Of a DNA stretch of 64,000 nt, positions 1 to 8,616 are shown piece by piece. The position numbers and the translations under genes are program-made. Location: positions 248,001 to 312,000 of the forward strand of contig NZ_CAKMMG010000005.1 in the NCBI RefSeq assembly GCF_927798115.1, given 5' to 3'. Under the pieces are notes generated by a model. That model did no database searches. It was not told where the DNA came from and saw nothing but the letters and a program-made list of their open reading frames with translations. Each line of letters starts with the position of its first letter. Within the stretch, counting starts at the first letter, position 1. This DNA comes from Paenibacillus auburnensis. Its GTDB lineage: Bacteria; Bacillota; Bacilli; Paenibacillales; Paenibacillaceae.

Positions 1-810
1 TGCTGCAGCAAGCTTCTGGATCGCATCGGAATCTTTATTGTCCGGACGTGCCACCAGAATGTTGGCGTAAGGAGAATCTGTACCTTCGATGAACAGGGCA
101 TCCTTCGTTGGCACAAGACCTGCTTCTAGCGCGAAGTTAGTGTTGATCAGGGCCAGGTCGACTTCATCCAGCTGGCGCGGCAGCATAGCTGCATCCAGTT
201 CGATGATGTCAAGGTTCTTTTTATTTTCAGTAATATCAGCTTTTGTGGATGTGATGTTGGTGTCGTCCTTCAGGGTGATCAGACCATTTTTGGCCAGCAG
301 GATCAAAGCGCGTCCGCCGTTGGTAGCATCGTTTGGAATCGCTACTTTTGCACCATCAGCCAGTTCGTCGATCGATTTGATCTTTTTGGAATAGGCGCCG
401 AATGGCTCTACGTGTACAGGTGTTACAGCTACTAGATCCGTACCGTTCTTGCTGTTTTGGTCATCCAGGTAAGGCTGGTGCTGGAAGAAGTTCGCATCCA
501 GTGCTTTCTCGGCCAGCTGTGTATTCGGCAGGATATAATCCGTGAATTCTTTGATTTCCAGTTTAATGCCTTGTGCTTCAAGCAGCGGAGCGATAGCCTT
601 CAGAATTTCTGCATGCGGTACAGGAGACGCACCGACAACAAGTGTTACCGGCTCTGCTGCAGGTTCAGTGGTAGGTTCTGCGGAAGCATCTGCTGCCGGT
701 GCATTCGTTGCCGCGGAGTTCGCTGCATTATTGGCATTGTTATTGTTGCCGCAAGCTGCCAGCACGAGTACTAAGGTCAAGCTAAACAACGTCAAAAGAA
801 CTTTTTTCAT
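1..810 (-). CDS. metQ: Methionine ABC transporter substrate-binding lipoprotein MetQ (3' end cut by window)
   Basis: This gene encodes the extracellular lipoprotein that binds methionine and hands it to the MetNI transporter. The reading frame is open from the ATG at 810 to the window edge, giving 270 residues, close to the usual 270-290, so only a short C-terminus is missing. The N-terminus is a lipoprotein signal (MKKVLLTLF, then a lipobox reading L-A-A-C at about residues 18-21) followed by an Asn/Ala/Glu-rich linker of about 40 residues. The mature part begins with VVGASPVPHAEIL and continues with DANFFQHQPYL, both typical of the MetQ/NlpA family. It lies 54 bp downstream of metI in the same direction, so it is the last gene of a metN-metI-metQ operon. 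Substrate specificity is inferred from the SAM riboswitch upstream of the operon. Confidence 0.93.
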   Translation of the reverse strand, partial: MKKVLLTLFSLTLVLVLAACGNNNNANNAANSAATNAPAADASAEPTTEPAAEPVTLVVGASPVPHAEILKAIAPLLEAQGIKLEIKEFTDYILPNTQLAEKALDANFFQHQPYLDDQNSKNGTDLVAVTPVHVEPFGAYSKKIKSIDELADGAKVAIPNDATNGGRALILLAKNGLITLKDDTNITSTKADITENKKNLDIIELDAAMLPRQLDEVDLALINTNFALEAGLVPTKDALFIEGTDSPYANILVARPDNKDSDAIQKLAAA

Positions 811-864
811 CAGTAAATCCCCCTCTAGTATGTGTGTATGAATAAGGCTATATCTGGAAGTACC

Positions 865-1533
865 TTATTTCCGGGTAAAATATTGGACCAGCCGGTCACC
901 GGCCATCTGCAGCAGCTGCACTAGTATAACCATCAGCACTACAGAGATAATCATTACTTCTTTCTCATATCGGTAGTAGCCATAACGGATTGCCAGGTCA
1001 CCAAGACCGCCGCCGCCGATCATCCCCGACATGGCTGTATAGGAGACGAGGGTTACGAGTGTAATCGTCACGCCGGCTAGTAAACCCGGACGGGCCTCCG
1101 GCAAAAGCACGCGCAGCACAATCTGCCCCGTAGAGGCTCCCATGCCTTGTGCCGCTTCAATTACCCCCCGGTCAACCTCACGCAGTGCCGTCTCCACCAG
1201 TCTGGCAAAAAATGGAGCCGCACCGATGACTAGTGCCGGAATTGTTCCCAGTACACCAATCGAGGTGCCCATGATCGTCTTGCTCAGCGGAATCAGGGCT
1301 ACCATCAGAATCAGGAATGGAACGGACCGCAAAATATTAACGAGCAGCGATAATACCGAGTAAACAGCTCTGATAATATTGTTTTTCGACTTCCCCCATA
1401 AATATAACACAATTCCGAGTGGTAAACCAAGAATAATTGTGAATATTCCGGAATAGGCTAACATTTTTAGTGTGGCTACGGATGCATCCAGCATTTCTTC
1501 CCAATTAATATCATTAAAATTCAGGCCGCCCAT
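865..1533 (-). CDS. metI: Methionine ABC transporter permease MetI
   Basis: This is the integral membrane permease of the methionine importer, 222 residues, the usual size for MetI. Five hydrophobic segments can be seen, at about residues 20-45, 58-80, 85-105, 150-170 and 190-212. The cytoplasmic EAA loop that contacts the ATPase reads EAAQGMGAST at about residues 127-136, followed by a conserved LLPEARPGLL. The start ATG overlaps the metN stop codon by one base (TAATG), which indicates translational coupling. It is cotranscribed with metN upstream and metQ downstream and is therefore under the same SAM riboswitch. Confidence 0.95.
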   Translation of the reverse strand: MGGLNFNDINWEEMLDASVATLKMLAYSGIFTIILGLPLGIVLYLWGKSKNNIIRAVYSVLSLLVNILRSVPFLILMVALIPLSKTIMGTSIGVLGTIPALVIGAAPFFARLVETALREVDRGVIEAAQGMGASTGQIVLRVLLPEARPGLLAGVTITLVTLVSYTAMSGMIGGGGLGDLAIRYGYYRYEKEVMIISVVLMVILVQLLQMAGDRLVQYFTRK

Positions 1534-2549
1534 TACGAAATCACCTCCACATCAAGACCTTGTGCCGCAAGCTCCGCTAGGGTAGCATCAATCGCTTCAA
1601 GCGATCCTTCAAAGCGGACAATCAGCTGGCCGTAAGGCACATCTTTAATCGTCGAGATCGTACCCTGAAGAATAGCAAAGCTGACGCCGGTGCCGCGCAC
1701 AACGTGAGATAACGTGGATTCGTAGGTTTTTTGTCCGAGAAAAGTGATCTTGACCGCTTTGGTGTTCTCTCCGTTTACTGCCTCTATAGCAGCTCTTAAC
1801 GGACCATCCTGCTGGGTTTCACTGCGGATAAAGTCCTTGGTCACCTCATGCTTCGGCTTCAGGAACACCTCAGCCACCTCGCCCTGTTCCACAATTCCTC
1901 CGCCATGTATAACGGCTACCCGGTCGCAGATACTCTGAATGACATGCATCTCGTGGGTAATCAGCACAATAGTCAGATGAAACTTGCGGTTAATATCGAG
2001 CAGCAGCCGCAAAATAGAGTCAGTGGTCTGCGGATCCAGCGCCGAGGTCGCTTCGTCGCAGAGCAGCACATCCGGATCACTGGCCAGCGCACGGGCCACG
2101 CCAACCCGCTGTTTTTGTCCGCCTGAGAGCTGGGCCGGATATTTATTCCGGTGCTGCTCAAGGCCGACCAGAACCAGCAGATCCTTGACCTTGCGTTCAA
2201 TGTCCGCCTTCGGCGTGCCGGCCAGACGCAGCGGAAAAGCGATATTGTCATATACTGTAGCGGAAGACAGCAGATTGAAGTGCTGAAAAATCATCCCGAT
2301 CTTACGCCGCTTCTCCTGCAGCTGGCCCTGGCTGAGGCTGGTCAGCTCGACGCCATCCACCCAAACCTCACCCTTTGTCGGGCGCTCCAGCAGATTGATA
2401 CAGCGGATCAGCGTGCTTTTCCCTGCACCGGAATGACCAATTACACCGAATATCTCACCTTTTTGAATGGACAGATTTAGGCCCGAGAGCGCTGTAGCTG
2501 CCTTACTGCCTTTTCCGTATACCTTAGTCAACTCTTTTAACTCTATCAA
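1533..2549 (-). CDS. metN: Methionine ABC transporter ATP-binding protein MetN
   Basis: This is the ATPase that drives methionine import. It shows a Walker A motif (GHSGAGKST), the signature LSGGQKQR, and a Walker B region (VLLCDEATSALD). The C-terminal 70 or so residues match the NIL domain, which binds methionine and inhibits transport when internal methionine is high. A TTG start at 2549 is chosen because an AAGGGGG Shine-Dalgarno sequence lies 11 bases upstream and the protein then begins LIELKELTKVYG, giving 338 residues, as usual for MetN. An in-frame ATG at 2582 lies upstream of that ribosome site, right next to the riboswitch terminator, and is less likely. It is the first gene of the metNIQ operon. 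Confidence 0.94.
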   Translation of the reverse strand: MIELKELTKVYGKGSKAATALSGLNLSIQKGEIFGVIGHSGAGKSTLIRCINLLERPTKGEVWVDGVELTSLSQGQLQEKRRKIGMIFQHFNLLSSATVYDNIAFPLRLAGTPKADIERKVKDLLVLVGLEQHRNKYPAQLSGGQKQRVGVARALASDPDVLLCDEATSALDPQTTDSILRLLLDINRKFHLTIVLITHEMHVIQSICDRVAVIHGGGIVEQGEVAEVFLKPKHEVTKDFIRSETQQDGPLRAAIEAVNGENTKAVKITFLGQKTYESTLSHVVRGTGVSFAILQGTISTIKDVPYGQLIVRFEGSLEAIDATLAELAAQGLDVEVIS

Positions 2550-2587
2550 TTTCTGTCGTTCCCCCTTAATGCATATTTCCATGTATC

Positions 2588-2626
2588 AAAAAAGCCCCTT
2601 ACGATCGGTTGCAGATCGCAAGAGGC
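2588..2626 (-). terminator. Riboswitch-controlled intrinsic terminator before metN
   Basis: On the minus strand a 13-bp imperfect stem (arms 2614-2626 and 2594-2606) is followed by a run of six T. It lies between the SAM aptamer and the metN start, where the expression platform of an S-box leader is expected. When SAM is bound this terminator should form and stop transcription. Confidence 0.88.
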
Positions 2627-2645
2627 CCTGTGTGTTTAGTTACAA

Positions 2646-2787
2646 TGCCTTCTCATCTGCCAACGGCGGTTACCCGCGCCATTGTAGGAATTAGCACCAT
2701 GACACTTGTACTCAGTACGGTTTCTTTACTGGATACAAATCGGTTGCCGGGCTTCATCGGGCCTATCCCTCCGCCGCTCTCGATAAG
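2646..2787 (-). ncRNA. SAM-I riboswitch (S-box leader)
   Basis: The minus strand carries the S-box signature in order: CTTATCGAGAG at the 5' side of P1, GGAGGGATAGGCCC, GATGAAGCCCGGCAACC, ATGGTGCTAATTCC, and AGATGAGAAGG closing P1. These are the conserved blocks of the SAM-I aptamer, which turns genes off when S-adenosylmethionine is abundant. It is followed by a terminator and then metN, which agrees with control of methionine uptake. Confidence 0.95.
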
Positions 2788-2849
2788 ATTATGATATGAA
2801 ATTAGTGCCGTATAGTTATCTTAGAATGTAAGAGTATAATGCAAGCCTA

Positions 2850-2878
2850 AGTATAGTGAGTTTCAGGTTTTTTGTCAA
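2850..2878 (-). promoter_or_regulatory. Sigma-A promoter of the metNIQ operon
   Basis: On the minus strand a perfect -35 TTGACA (2878-2873) is separated by 17 bp from a -10 TATACT (2855-2850). Transcription would start near 2843, about 55 bases before the SAM aptamer. Confidence 0.8.
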
Positions 2879-2912
2879 AGGAAGATTTTTACGCTTTAAC
2901 GTAAGTCTGTCC

Positions 2913-3641
2913 TTACACCCGCTTTTGGCTGGAGGCGTTCTTATGCCACTGCTCATTACTGTACCGGAAGGCGGCACATAAAGATTTGCAGACCATCTCC
3001 AAACCCTGCTTCAAATCCTCCAGATGACTGTCCAGATCCTCAAGCTGAATTTTGTCGTGCAGCCCCTGATGCCGCTGCCAGAGATCATCCTGCATTTCGG
3101 CATTCATATAATGGATTTCTGCATTGCGGCGTTTGCGCAGATTCTGCAGCGGCTCCCGGTAAGAGTTCTTAATATTCTCCAGTTCGTCCGCCAGCGGGGT
3201 ATGCTCTTTGAGCAGCTGGAACTGCCGCAGTACCGTGAAATAGGAGAAGTGGGCTTTGGTCTGGCTTGTATTCAGATTATACAGGCTGTTCAGCACTGTC
3301 CCCAGCTTGTCCAACAGGGAGAAGACACGGATAAACCCATTTTTATAAAAATAAACATAACGGGCATATTCGCCCTGCTCCGTTACCGACATATCATCCA
3401 TATACCCGGCAACCACCGATTTGCGGTAAAAGGCGGCCGCGAACCAGCTCTGCTCCAGTTCATCCAGCGAGGAGATCAGCCCGCGTGTCCAGACTTCCAG
3501 CTTACGGTATTCATGGTTGCGGTCTTCATGTGCGTTCATCTCCTTGCGCAGCATGGATGCCACCTTTGCCATGTTATCCATCGCATCAGCGAGCACGCCG
3601 CTATTCTGACGCGGAGGTTCTCCCAGTAATACCCGCAGCAT
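2913..3641 (-). CDS. HEPN-domain protein, Cthe_2314-like
   Basis: This is a soluble, helix-rich protein of 242 residues without signal peptide or membrane segments. Near residue 170 it has RNAEIH, an R-x4-H motif of the kind found in HEPN domains, inside a long helical segment (RKRRNAEIHYMNAEM). The overall pattern recalls the Cthe_2314-type HEPN family; this is recognition by eye. HEPN proteins are often RNases in toxin-antitoxin or defence settings, but no antitoxin or nucleotidyltransferase partner is next to it, so no function is assigned. The ATG at 3641 has a GAGGGGGG ribosome site. It lies 36 bp downstream of the UbiD-like gene and is probably the last gene of a ctaA-ubiD-HEPN transcript. 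Confidence 0.6.
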   Translation of the reverse strand: MLRVLLGEPPRQNSGVLADAMDNMAKVASMLRKEMNAHEDRNHEYRKLEVWTRGLISSLDELEQSWFAAAFYRKSVVAGYMDDMSVTEQGEYARYVYFYKNGFIRVFSLLDKLGTVLNSLYNLNTSQTKAHFSYFTVLRQFQLLKEHTPLADELENIKNSYREPLQNLRKRRNAEIHYMNAEMQDDLWQRHQGLHDKIQLEDLDSHLEDLKQGLEMVCKSLCAAFRYSNEQWHKNASSQKRV

Positions 3642-3677
3642 GTCTTGTCCCCCCTCAAAATGAAGAAAAATGTGGTA

Positions 3678-5450
3678 CTATCCCTGCCGGAAATAGCTGT
3701 TCCAGTTACGGTCCACCAAATCCAGCGTACTCCTGCATGGCGACTGCTCTTCATCATCACCAGACTTCATGCGCGCATCGATCACAATTGGCAGCTTGTA
3801 GCCGATGTGGTGCTGCTTCACTTCGGCTTCTGCGTAGATATCGTCGGCCGGATTGAACTGGGTGAACACTGTCCAGAGAAAAGAAGTCTGTGTACGGATT
3901 GCCTCAGCAGCGTGATCCACCATAATCACCAGCGGCCAGGCTGTATTCCGCTCGCGCAGCGCCGTTTTCAGCCGGACCGGAAGCTCAGGGTCTTCTTCAT
4001 AGGATGCACCGGAAACGATTAAACATCCGCCGCAATACGGAATGGCCTCTGTAATTCCTGGCAGCAGACCTTCCGTGTAAGTACGGGGAAGCTCCCGCAC
4101 CACATGTCCGGTACCGATAATCACAGCTTGACTGTCCGGGCCGGGTGCACGTTCTGAAGAGTCCGGCCTCACTCGTGCTGTGCTTCCAAATACATGCAGA
4201 TCGGTGCCCGGGTTGAACCGTTCCAGCACAGTTTCCAGTAATTTAGGAAAATCGGAAAAAGCGGCCGGCTCGCTTGTCAGCAGCAAGAACCGGCTAACAG
4301 ACAGCTGCCGCTCCCCCAAAATGCGGAAAGCAGTACCCAGAGCATCCTGCGGTGAACTATCCTGTACAACCGCAGCAGCCACTCCATCCGGACCAGATTC
4401 AGAATAAGTCCAGAACGAATGTACCGACGGCATAGCCAAATGATGGACAGGAGATAGCACCTGCTGGAGAAAATCCACTAAATAGTAATTCTCTTCACGC
4501 GGAGTGACGGCAATTGTCGCGGGGTAAATCGCATCCTTGCGGTGCCACATCCGCTGCACATGCATCACGGGGGCAGTATGCTGCGGGAAATTATACTTAT
4601 CATAATCGGCCAAAGCGCCCGCCTGACTCTGCCCATACGGAGAGACCAGTCCGCGGAGCGCAAATTCCGCTTCAGCCGGGATTGAGTGTCCGCCGAGCGG
4701 ATCTTTGACCATGGGCAGTTTTCCGCCCAGGACAATCGACGCGAATACCAGATCTGGCAGCCATGCCGGTCCGGGAGCGCTCGCTGCAGCAATCAGCGCC
4801 GGGGGGCCTCCGATAAATACGGACACCGGCAGCGCCTCACCCTGAGTCTCGGCCTCCTGATGATACAACCCGGCTCCTTTATGCTTTTGCCAGTGGATAC
4901 CTGCCGTACTGTCATCAATGATTTGAATCCGGTGCATACCGAGGTTATGCTTCTGCGGATTACTTAAGCTTTCTGTGTAAACAAGCGGAAGGGTAATATA
5001 AGGGCCTCCCGCTTCCTGCCAGCTTGTTACACGCGGCAGCTCACGGAGCGGATCGGAAGTACGGCATACCCCAAGCACCGCAGCCTCACCCTGCGGCACA
5101 TGTTTAGTCCCCACTTTCAGCAGGTCGAAGATCAGTGCTTTTTCTTTCCACAGGCTGGAGAGGGTAGGCGGAAGCAGCGTTTCAGCTGCACCCATCAGCG
5201 CTTTCACTAGCTGCTCCGGACGGTTGCCAAACGCTCTCTCGACCCGCTGGGCGGTCCCGAATAGATTAGTCGCTACGGGAAACGGCGTTCCTTTTACATT
5301 GGTAAATAACAGCGCCGGCCCTCCCTCCCGTGCCACACGCCGGTGAATCTCCGGAAGCTCCAGATAAGGGTCCACCTGAGTTTCAATTACGGCAAGATCC
5401 TTGTCTTTGCGAAGCTGCTCGGTCCACTGGCGCAAATTTCCGTATCCCAC
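3678..5450 (-). CDS. UbiD-family decarboxylase-like protein, divergent
   Basis: The sequence belongs to the UbiD family, prenylated-FMN enzymes that reversibly decarboxylate aromatic or unsaturated acids (ubiquinone and menaquinone precursors, aromatic acids). Recognisable blocks are GGPALLFTNVKG near the N-terminus, NLGMHRIQIIDD followed by HWQKHKG near residue 185-200, FIGGPPAL, and VKDPLGGHSIPAEAEFALRG. In most family members that last block reads A-E-x-x-L-E-G and is followed by a G-P-(F/Y)-G-(D/E)-H-T-G-Y-Y block; here the second Glu is Arg and the following block is SPYGQSQAG. Catalysis is therefore uncertain. The GTG at 5450 is preferred because GAGGAGG lies 9 bases before it; an upstream TTG at 5468 overlaps that ribosome site. 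About 590 residues, longer than the common 480-500. No UbiX-type partner is visible nearby. Confidence 0.72.
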   Translation of the reverse strand: MGYGNLRQWTEQLRKDKDLAVIETQVDPYLELPEIHRRVAREGGPALLFTNVKGTPFPVATNLFGTAQRVERAFGNRPEQLVKALMGAAETLLPPTLSSLWKEKALIFDLLKVGTKHVPQGEAAVLGVCRTSDPLRELPRVTSWQEAGGPYITLPLVYTESLSNPQKHNLGMHRIQIIDDSTAGIHWQKHKGAGLYHQEAETQGEALPVSVFIGGPPALIAAASAPGPAWLPDLVFASIVLGGKLPMVKDPLGGHSIPAEAEFALRGLVSPYGQSQAGALADYDKYNFPQHTAPVMHVQRMWHRKDAIYPATIAVTPREENYYLVDFLQQVLSPVHHLAMPSVHSFWTYSESGPDGVAAAVVQDSSPQDALGTAFRILGERQLSVSRFLLLTSEPAAFSDFPKLLETVLERFNPGTDLHVFGSTARVRPDSSERAPGPDSQAVIIGTGHVVRELPRTYTEGLLPGITEAIPYCGGCLIVSGASYEEDPELPVRLKTALRERNTAWPLVIMVDHAAEAIRTQTSFLWTVFTQFNPADDIYAEAEVKQHHIGYKLPIVIDARMKSGDDEEQSPCRSTLDLVDRNWNSYFRQG

Positions 5451-5481
5451 TATATCGTTCCTCCTCAAACATGGCAGATTA

Positions 5482-6420
5482 CTATTTCAATTTATTAAGC
5501 TGCCACACACGTACACTCATGTAGCAAAGTACACCAAACAATCCGGCAATCAGCAGGATGTGGGCCAATGCAGCAAATATGTACAATCTCTCGTTATACA
5601 GCGTATGAACCACAGCCGCACCGCTCAATACCTGCAGCAGGCAGAGTGTAACGGCACTAACGCCAAGCGCTCTCAGCTCAGGCAGTCCTTTGTACCTCCA
5701 GAACGCCAAGTGGCCTAGTAAAGCCACCAGAAGAAACAGCAGTGCCGCCGCGATCCGGTGCATAAACACGATGCCCACGCCGCCTGTAAGCTCGGGAACC
5801 CATTCCCCGTTACAGAGCGGCCAGCCGGAGCAGCCTCCCTGTGAATCTGTATGGCTGACATAAGCCCCGATATAGACAACAATATAAGAATATAACGCTG
5901 TAATCCACGTTAAGTTGCGGAAGCCCCGGCTGACTCCCGGCCCCCGGCTATCGTTTTCTCCCCCTGATTCAAGACTTCGTTTCGTACCCAGTGCCAGCAT
6001 TAATGAGCTTGCAAACGCAATCAAAGAGAAACCCATATGCAGTGCCATTACCGCAGCAGACTGGGATTTGATTACCGCAAGCGCTCCCATTCCACCCTGC
6101 ACAACGACGAACAGGAGCGTTAACAAGGCATAGACCAATAAATCCTTCTGCTTCCGTCCATAACGCCAGAAGGCATACACGGAGGCCAGCGACAATAGTC
6201 CCGCCAGTCCGCTGAACAGACGGTGGGTGTATTCAATCAGCGAGCCGATGGTATAAGCCGGAATCAGCTTACCGTGGCATAGCGGCCATTCATTTCCGCA
6301 TTCCAGCCCTGAGCCAGTCTTGGTTACTACGGCGCCTCCGAACAAGGCGAGGAACATAATGAGGCAGGTTATGTAGCTGAGCCATTTCAAATGTGTTGTC
6401 GTCAATTGGATCACCCGCAT
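5482..6420 (-). CDS. ctaA: Heme A synthase CtaA (COX15 type)
   Basis: This is a membrane enzyme that oxidises the C8 methyl of heme O to the formyl group of heme A for cytochrome oxidase. The 312-residue protein has eight hydrophobic segments and the family's conserved histidines in each half (EYTHR and ALHMGF in the first, FMHR and LAHI in the second). It also has the extracellular CGNEWPLCHG and CSGWPLCNG loops, whose paired cysteines are typical of the Gram-positive form. The partner enzymes CtaB and Sco lie 10 kb away on the same strand. The ATG at 6420 has no clear ribosome site; a TTG at 6405, six bases after GGGTG, is an alternative that would shorten the protein by five residues. Confidence 0.93.
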   Translation of the reverse strand: MRVIQLTTTHLKWLSYITCLIMFLALFGGAVVTKTGSGLECGNEWPLCHGKLIPAYTIGSLIEYTHRLFSGLAGLLSLASVYAFWRYGRKQKDLLVYALLTLLFVVVQGGMGALAVIKSQSAAVMALHMGFSLIAFASSLMLALGTKRSLESGGENDSRGPGVSRGFRNLTWITALYSYIVVYIGAYVSHTDSQGGCSGWPLCNGEWVPELTGGVGIVFMHRIAAALLFLLVALLGHLAFWRYKGLPELRALGVSAVTLCLLQVLSGAAVVHTLYNERLYIFAALAHILLIAGLFGVLCYMSVRVWQLNKLK

Positions 6421-6455
6421 TTGTAGGAATGGATGGAAGAATTCATGAAGAGATT

Positions 6456-6496
6456 GAAAAAAACACCGCTTCTGCTCTGGTAGGGCGAAAGCGGTG
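6456..6496 (-). terminator. Intrinsic terminator after the thioredoxin-like gene
   Basis: On the minus strand an 8-bp stem (CACCGCTT at 6496-6489 with AAGCGGTG at 6471-6464) is followed by seven T. It lies directly downstream of the thioredoxin-like stop codon and upstream of ctaA, separating the two transcripts. Confidence 0.85.
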
Positions 6497-6508
6497 CTTC
6501 AGGCTTCA

Positions 6509-6853
6509 TTACTTGTGAATGCTCAGATAAACCTCGAGGGCTCTGTTGAGGAAATTCTCGATTTCCTCACGGGATTTGCGCAGCTTGTTCACGAAGCGCA
6601 CAAGTTCCCGGCCATCGCTGTAAGCGACAAAGCTTGGAATGCCCAGAATATTCTGTTCCTGGCTGACATCACCGACTGCGTCTACATCGACTTCAACCAG
6701 CGTGAGGCGGTCTTCATACTTCTGTTCAACCTCCGGCATAAACGGGTCGATAAATTTGCAGTCGGAGCACCAGTCGGCTTTGAACACGGCAACTGTTAAG
6801 CGTGGCGATTGAATCGCAACCTGAAATTCCGCAGGGGAAGAGATTTTATCCAT
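6509..6853 (-). CDS. Thioredoxin-family protein with CSDC active site
   Basis: A single thioredoxin fold of 114 residues without signal peptide, so probably cytoplasmic. The active site reads WCSDCK at about residues 28-33 and the cis-proline loop reads GIPSF at about 75-79. The C-S-D-C centre differs from C-G-P-C of housekeeping thioredoxin and recalls thioredoxin-like proteins of the YtpP type; the partner is unknown. The ATG at 6853 has an AGAAAGGA ribosome site. It has its own terminator and so ends the transcript that comes from the envelope genes upstream. Confidence 0.85.
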   Translation of the reverse strand: MDKISSPAEFQVAIQSPRLTVAVFKADWCSDCKFIDPFMPEVEQKYEDRLTLVEVDVDAVGDVSQEQNILGIPSFVAYSDGRELVRFVNKLRKSREEIENFLNRALEVYLSIHK

Positions 6854-6964
6854 TAAGGTTCAATCCTTTCTGGGTTAAACTGTATACTGCCTTTCTCTCT
6901 AAGTGAAGCAAATTGTGCTCAGGAAGTCAATTGAAAAGGACAAAATAAAACAAATATCATAGCA

Positions 6965-8590
6965 TTATTCGTTTATGCGCACCCGTGCAGGCTGCAGTTT
7001 CATCAGCGGGTTCAGCACTTTCTGCAGAACTCGCGGATAACCGGCAATCTCCTGCCGGCTGAGCACACCCAGAACAATCAGCAGTACCAGATAAATGATT
7101 ACAACCGCCACACCCACAACCAGACAGGTAATAAGGAAGGCAATGCGTGCAGGCATGAAGTGGGTCAGCATAATACCTGCTTCGTTCAGGCCGTAGCCGA
7201 TCCCGCCGGACGCGAGCACGGCAACGGTGAAGCCGCCCCAGCGTTTACCCATAATCTCAAAGGGCACAATCGATTTAAGCATGCGCAGATTCAACAAAGT
7301 AATAACGATAAAGCAGAGTGCGGTTGCGCCGATAATACCGTAAATACCGAATACCTTGCTGAGCAGGAAACTGCCCGCAAGCTTCACGAGAATCCCGGCA
7401 AGCACATAATACATGGAGATCCGCGATTTCCCCATCCCCAGCAGGATCGAGTTGGTCGTCATCATCGTAATCTGGAAAATCGTCCCGATCGTCAGCATAG
7501 CGACGATTCCGCTGCCGTCTAGACTACTGAACAACAAGCCGTTAACAGAATACGCAGCTGCAACCAACGAAATTACTATCGGCGTGCCAGTAAGAATCGA
7601 AATGCGAAGCGCCAGCGTCACCTGACGCTGCAGATGCTGCTCGTCCTTCCGTGCATAAGCAGCAGAAATGATTGGAATCAGCGAGGTACTAAGTGCAATC
7701 GAGAGCACCGGAGGAATACCTGCTACACTTTGCGCCCGGCTTCCGAAGATCCCCAGCGCACGCGTGGCATCACTTAGCCCGATCTGTCCGCTGAGCAGTG
7801 GAACAATCAACGAGTTATCAATGAAGTTCACGACCGGCACAGTCACCGAAGATAGTACAATCGGAATAGATAACTTAAAAATATCTTTATAAATCCCGAG
7901 CAGCGGAAGTCTGGCTACACTGGATTCATACAATGCCGCCTTTTCTTCGGTGCGGCGCATTTTCATCGCATAATACAGCATGATCCCAAAAGCGCCGATG
8001 CTACCGAGCACACTGCCGAACGATGCGCCCGCCGCCATCCAGGTATTGTCGTAACCCTGGCGCAGCAGGATGTAAGCAAGCAGAATCGCAGTAGACACCC
8101 GAGCGATTTGCTCGACGATCTGCGAAATCCCTCCAGCCATCATATTATTCCGTCCCTGGAAATATCCTCGCATCATCGCGATCGTAGGGAAGAGCAGCAG
8201 TGCCGGGGCTATCGCCCGGATGGCCAGCGTACTCTCGGGAACCTTGGCATAGTCGGCATAATAAGGAGCAGCTATGTAAAGGATGGTGCTCATCAACACC
8301 CCTATGATAGCGGCAAAAATCAGCGCAGCCCGGTACACCTGCTGGGCTTCATGCGGGCGGTTTAAGGCATAGCGTTCAGATACCATCTTACTTAAGGTGC
8401 TTGGTATTCCCGCCGTAGCTAGCGGCAGCAGCATCAGATATACAGTGTTTGCAAGGTTAAACGAAGCATTACCCGTATCATTGAACAAGTGTTCCAGCGG
8501 AACCCGCTGGGCAAGACCCAGCACGCGGGCCACCAGTGCCGCTGCGGCCAGTATAAGCGTACCTTTGACAAAAGACTCTTTCTTGGACAA
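6965..8590 (-). CDS. Polysaccharide/lipid flippase of the MATE/MOP superfamily (YtgP/SpoVB type)
   Basis: This 541-residue protein has about 14 hydrophobic segments and the N-terminal pattern of the MurJ/SpoVB/YtgP branch (KGTLILAAAALVARVLGLAQR, ending in conserved Ile-Pro-Ser-Thr-Leu-Ser near residue 63). Family members move lipid-linked sugar precursors such as lipid II across the membrane. The neighbouring PBP2-type transpeptidase fits a peptidoglycan role, but lipid II flippase and exopolysaccharide flippase cannot be told apart by eye. It begins with a TTG (TTG TCC AAG) behind a weak GAAGAAGG site and follows the DUF456 gene by 26 bp. Confidence 0.85.
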   Translation of the reverse strand: MSKKESFVKGTLILAAAALVARVLGLAQRVPLEHLFNDTGNASFNLANTVYLMLLPLATAGIPSTLSKMVSERYALNRPHEAQQVYRAALIFAAIIGVLMSTILYIAAPYYADYAKVPESTLAIRAIAPALLLFPTIAMMRGYFQGRNNMMAGGISQIVEQIARVSTAILLAYILLRQGYDNTWMAAGASFGSVLGSIGAFGIMLYYAMKMRRTEEKAALYESSVARLPLLGIYKDIFKLSIPIVLSSVTVPVVNFIDNSLIVPLLSGQIGLSDATRALGIFGSRAQSVAGIPPVLSIALSTSLIPIISAAYARKDEQHLQRQVTLALRISILTGTPIVISLVAAAYSVNGLLFSSLDGSGIVAMLTIGTIFQITMMTTNSILLGMGKSRISMYYVLAGILVKLAGSFLLSKVFGIYGIIGATALCFIVITLLNLRMLKSIVPFEIMGKRWGGFTVAVLASGGIGYGLNEAGIMLTHFMPARIAFLITCLVVGVAVVIIYLVLLIVLGVLSRQEIAGYPRVLQKVLNPLMKLQPARVRINE

Positions 8591-8616
8591 ACTGTTTCGC
8601 CTTCTTCGCTGTTAAT

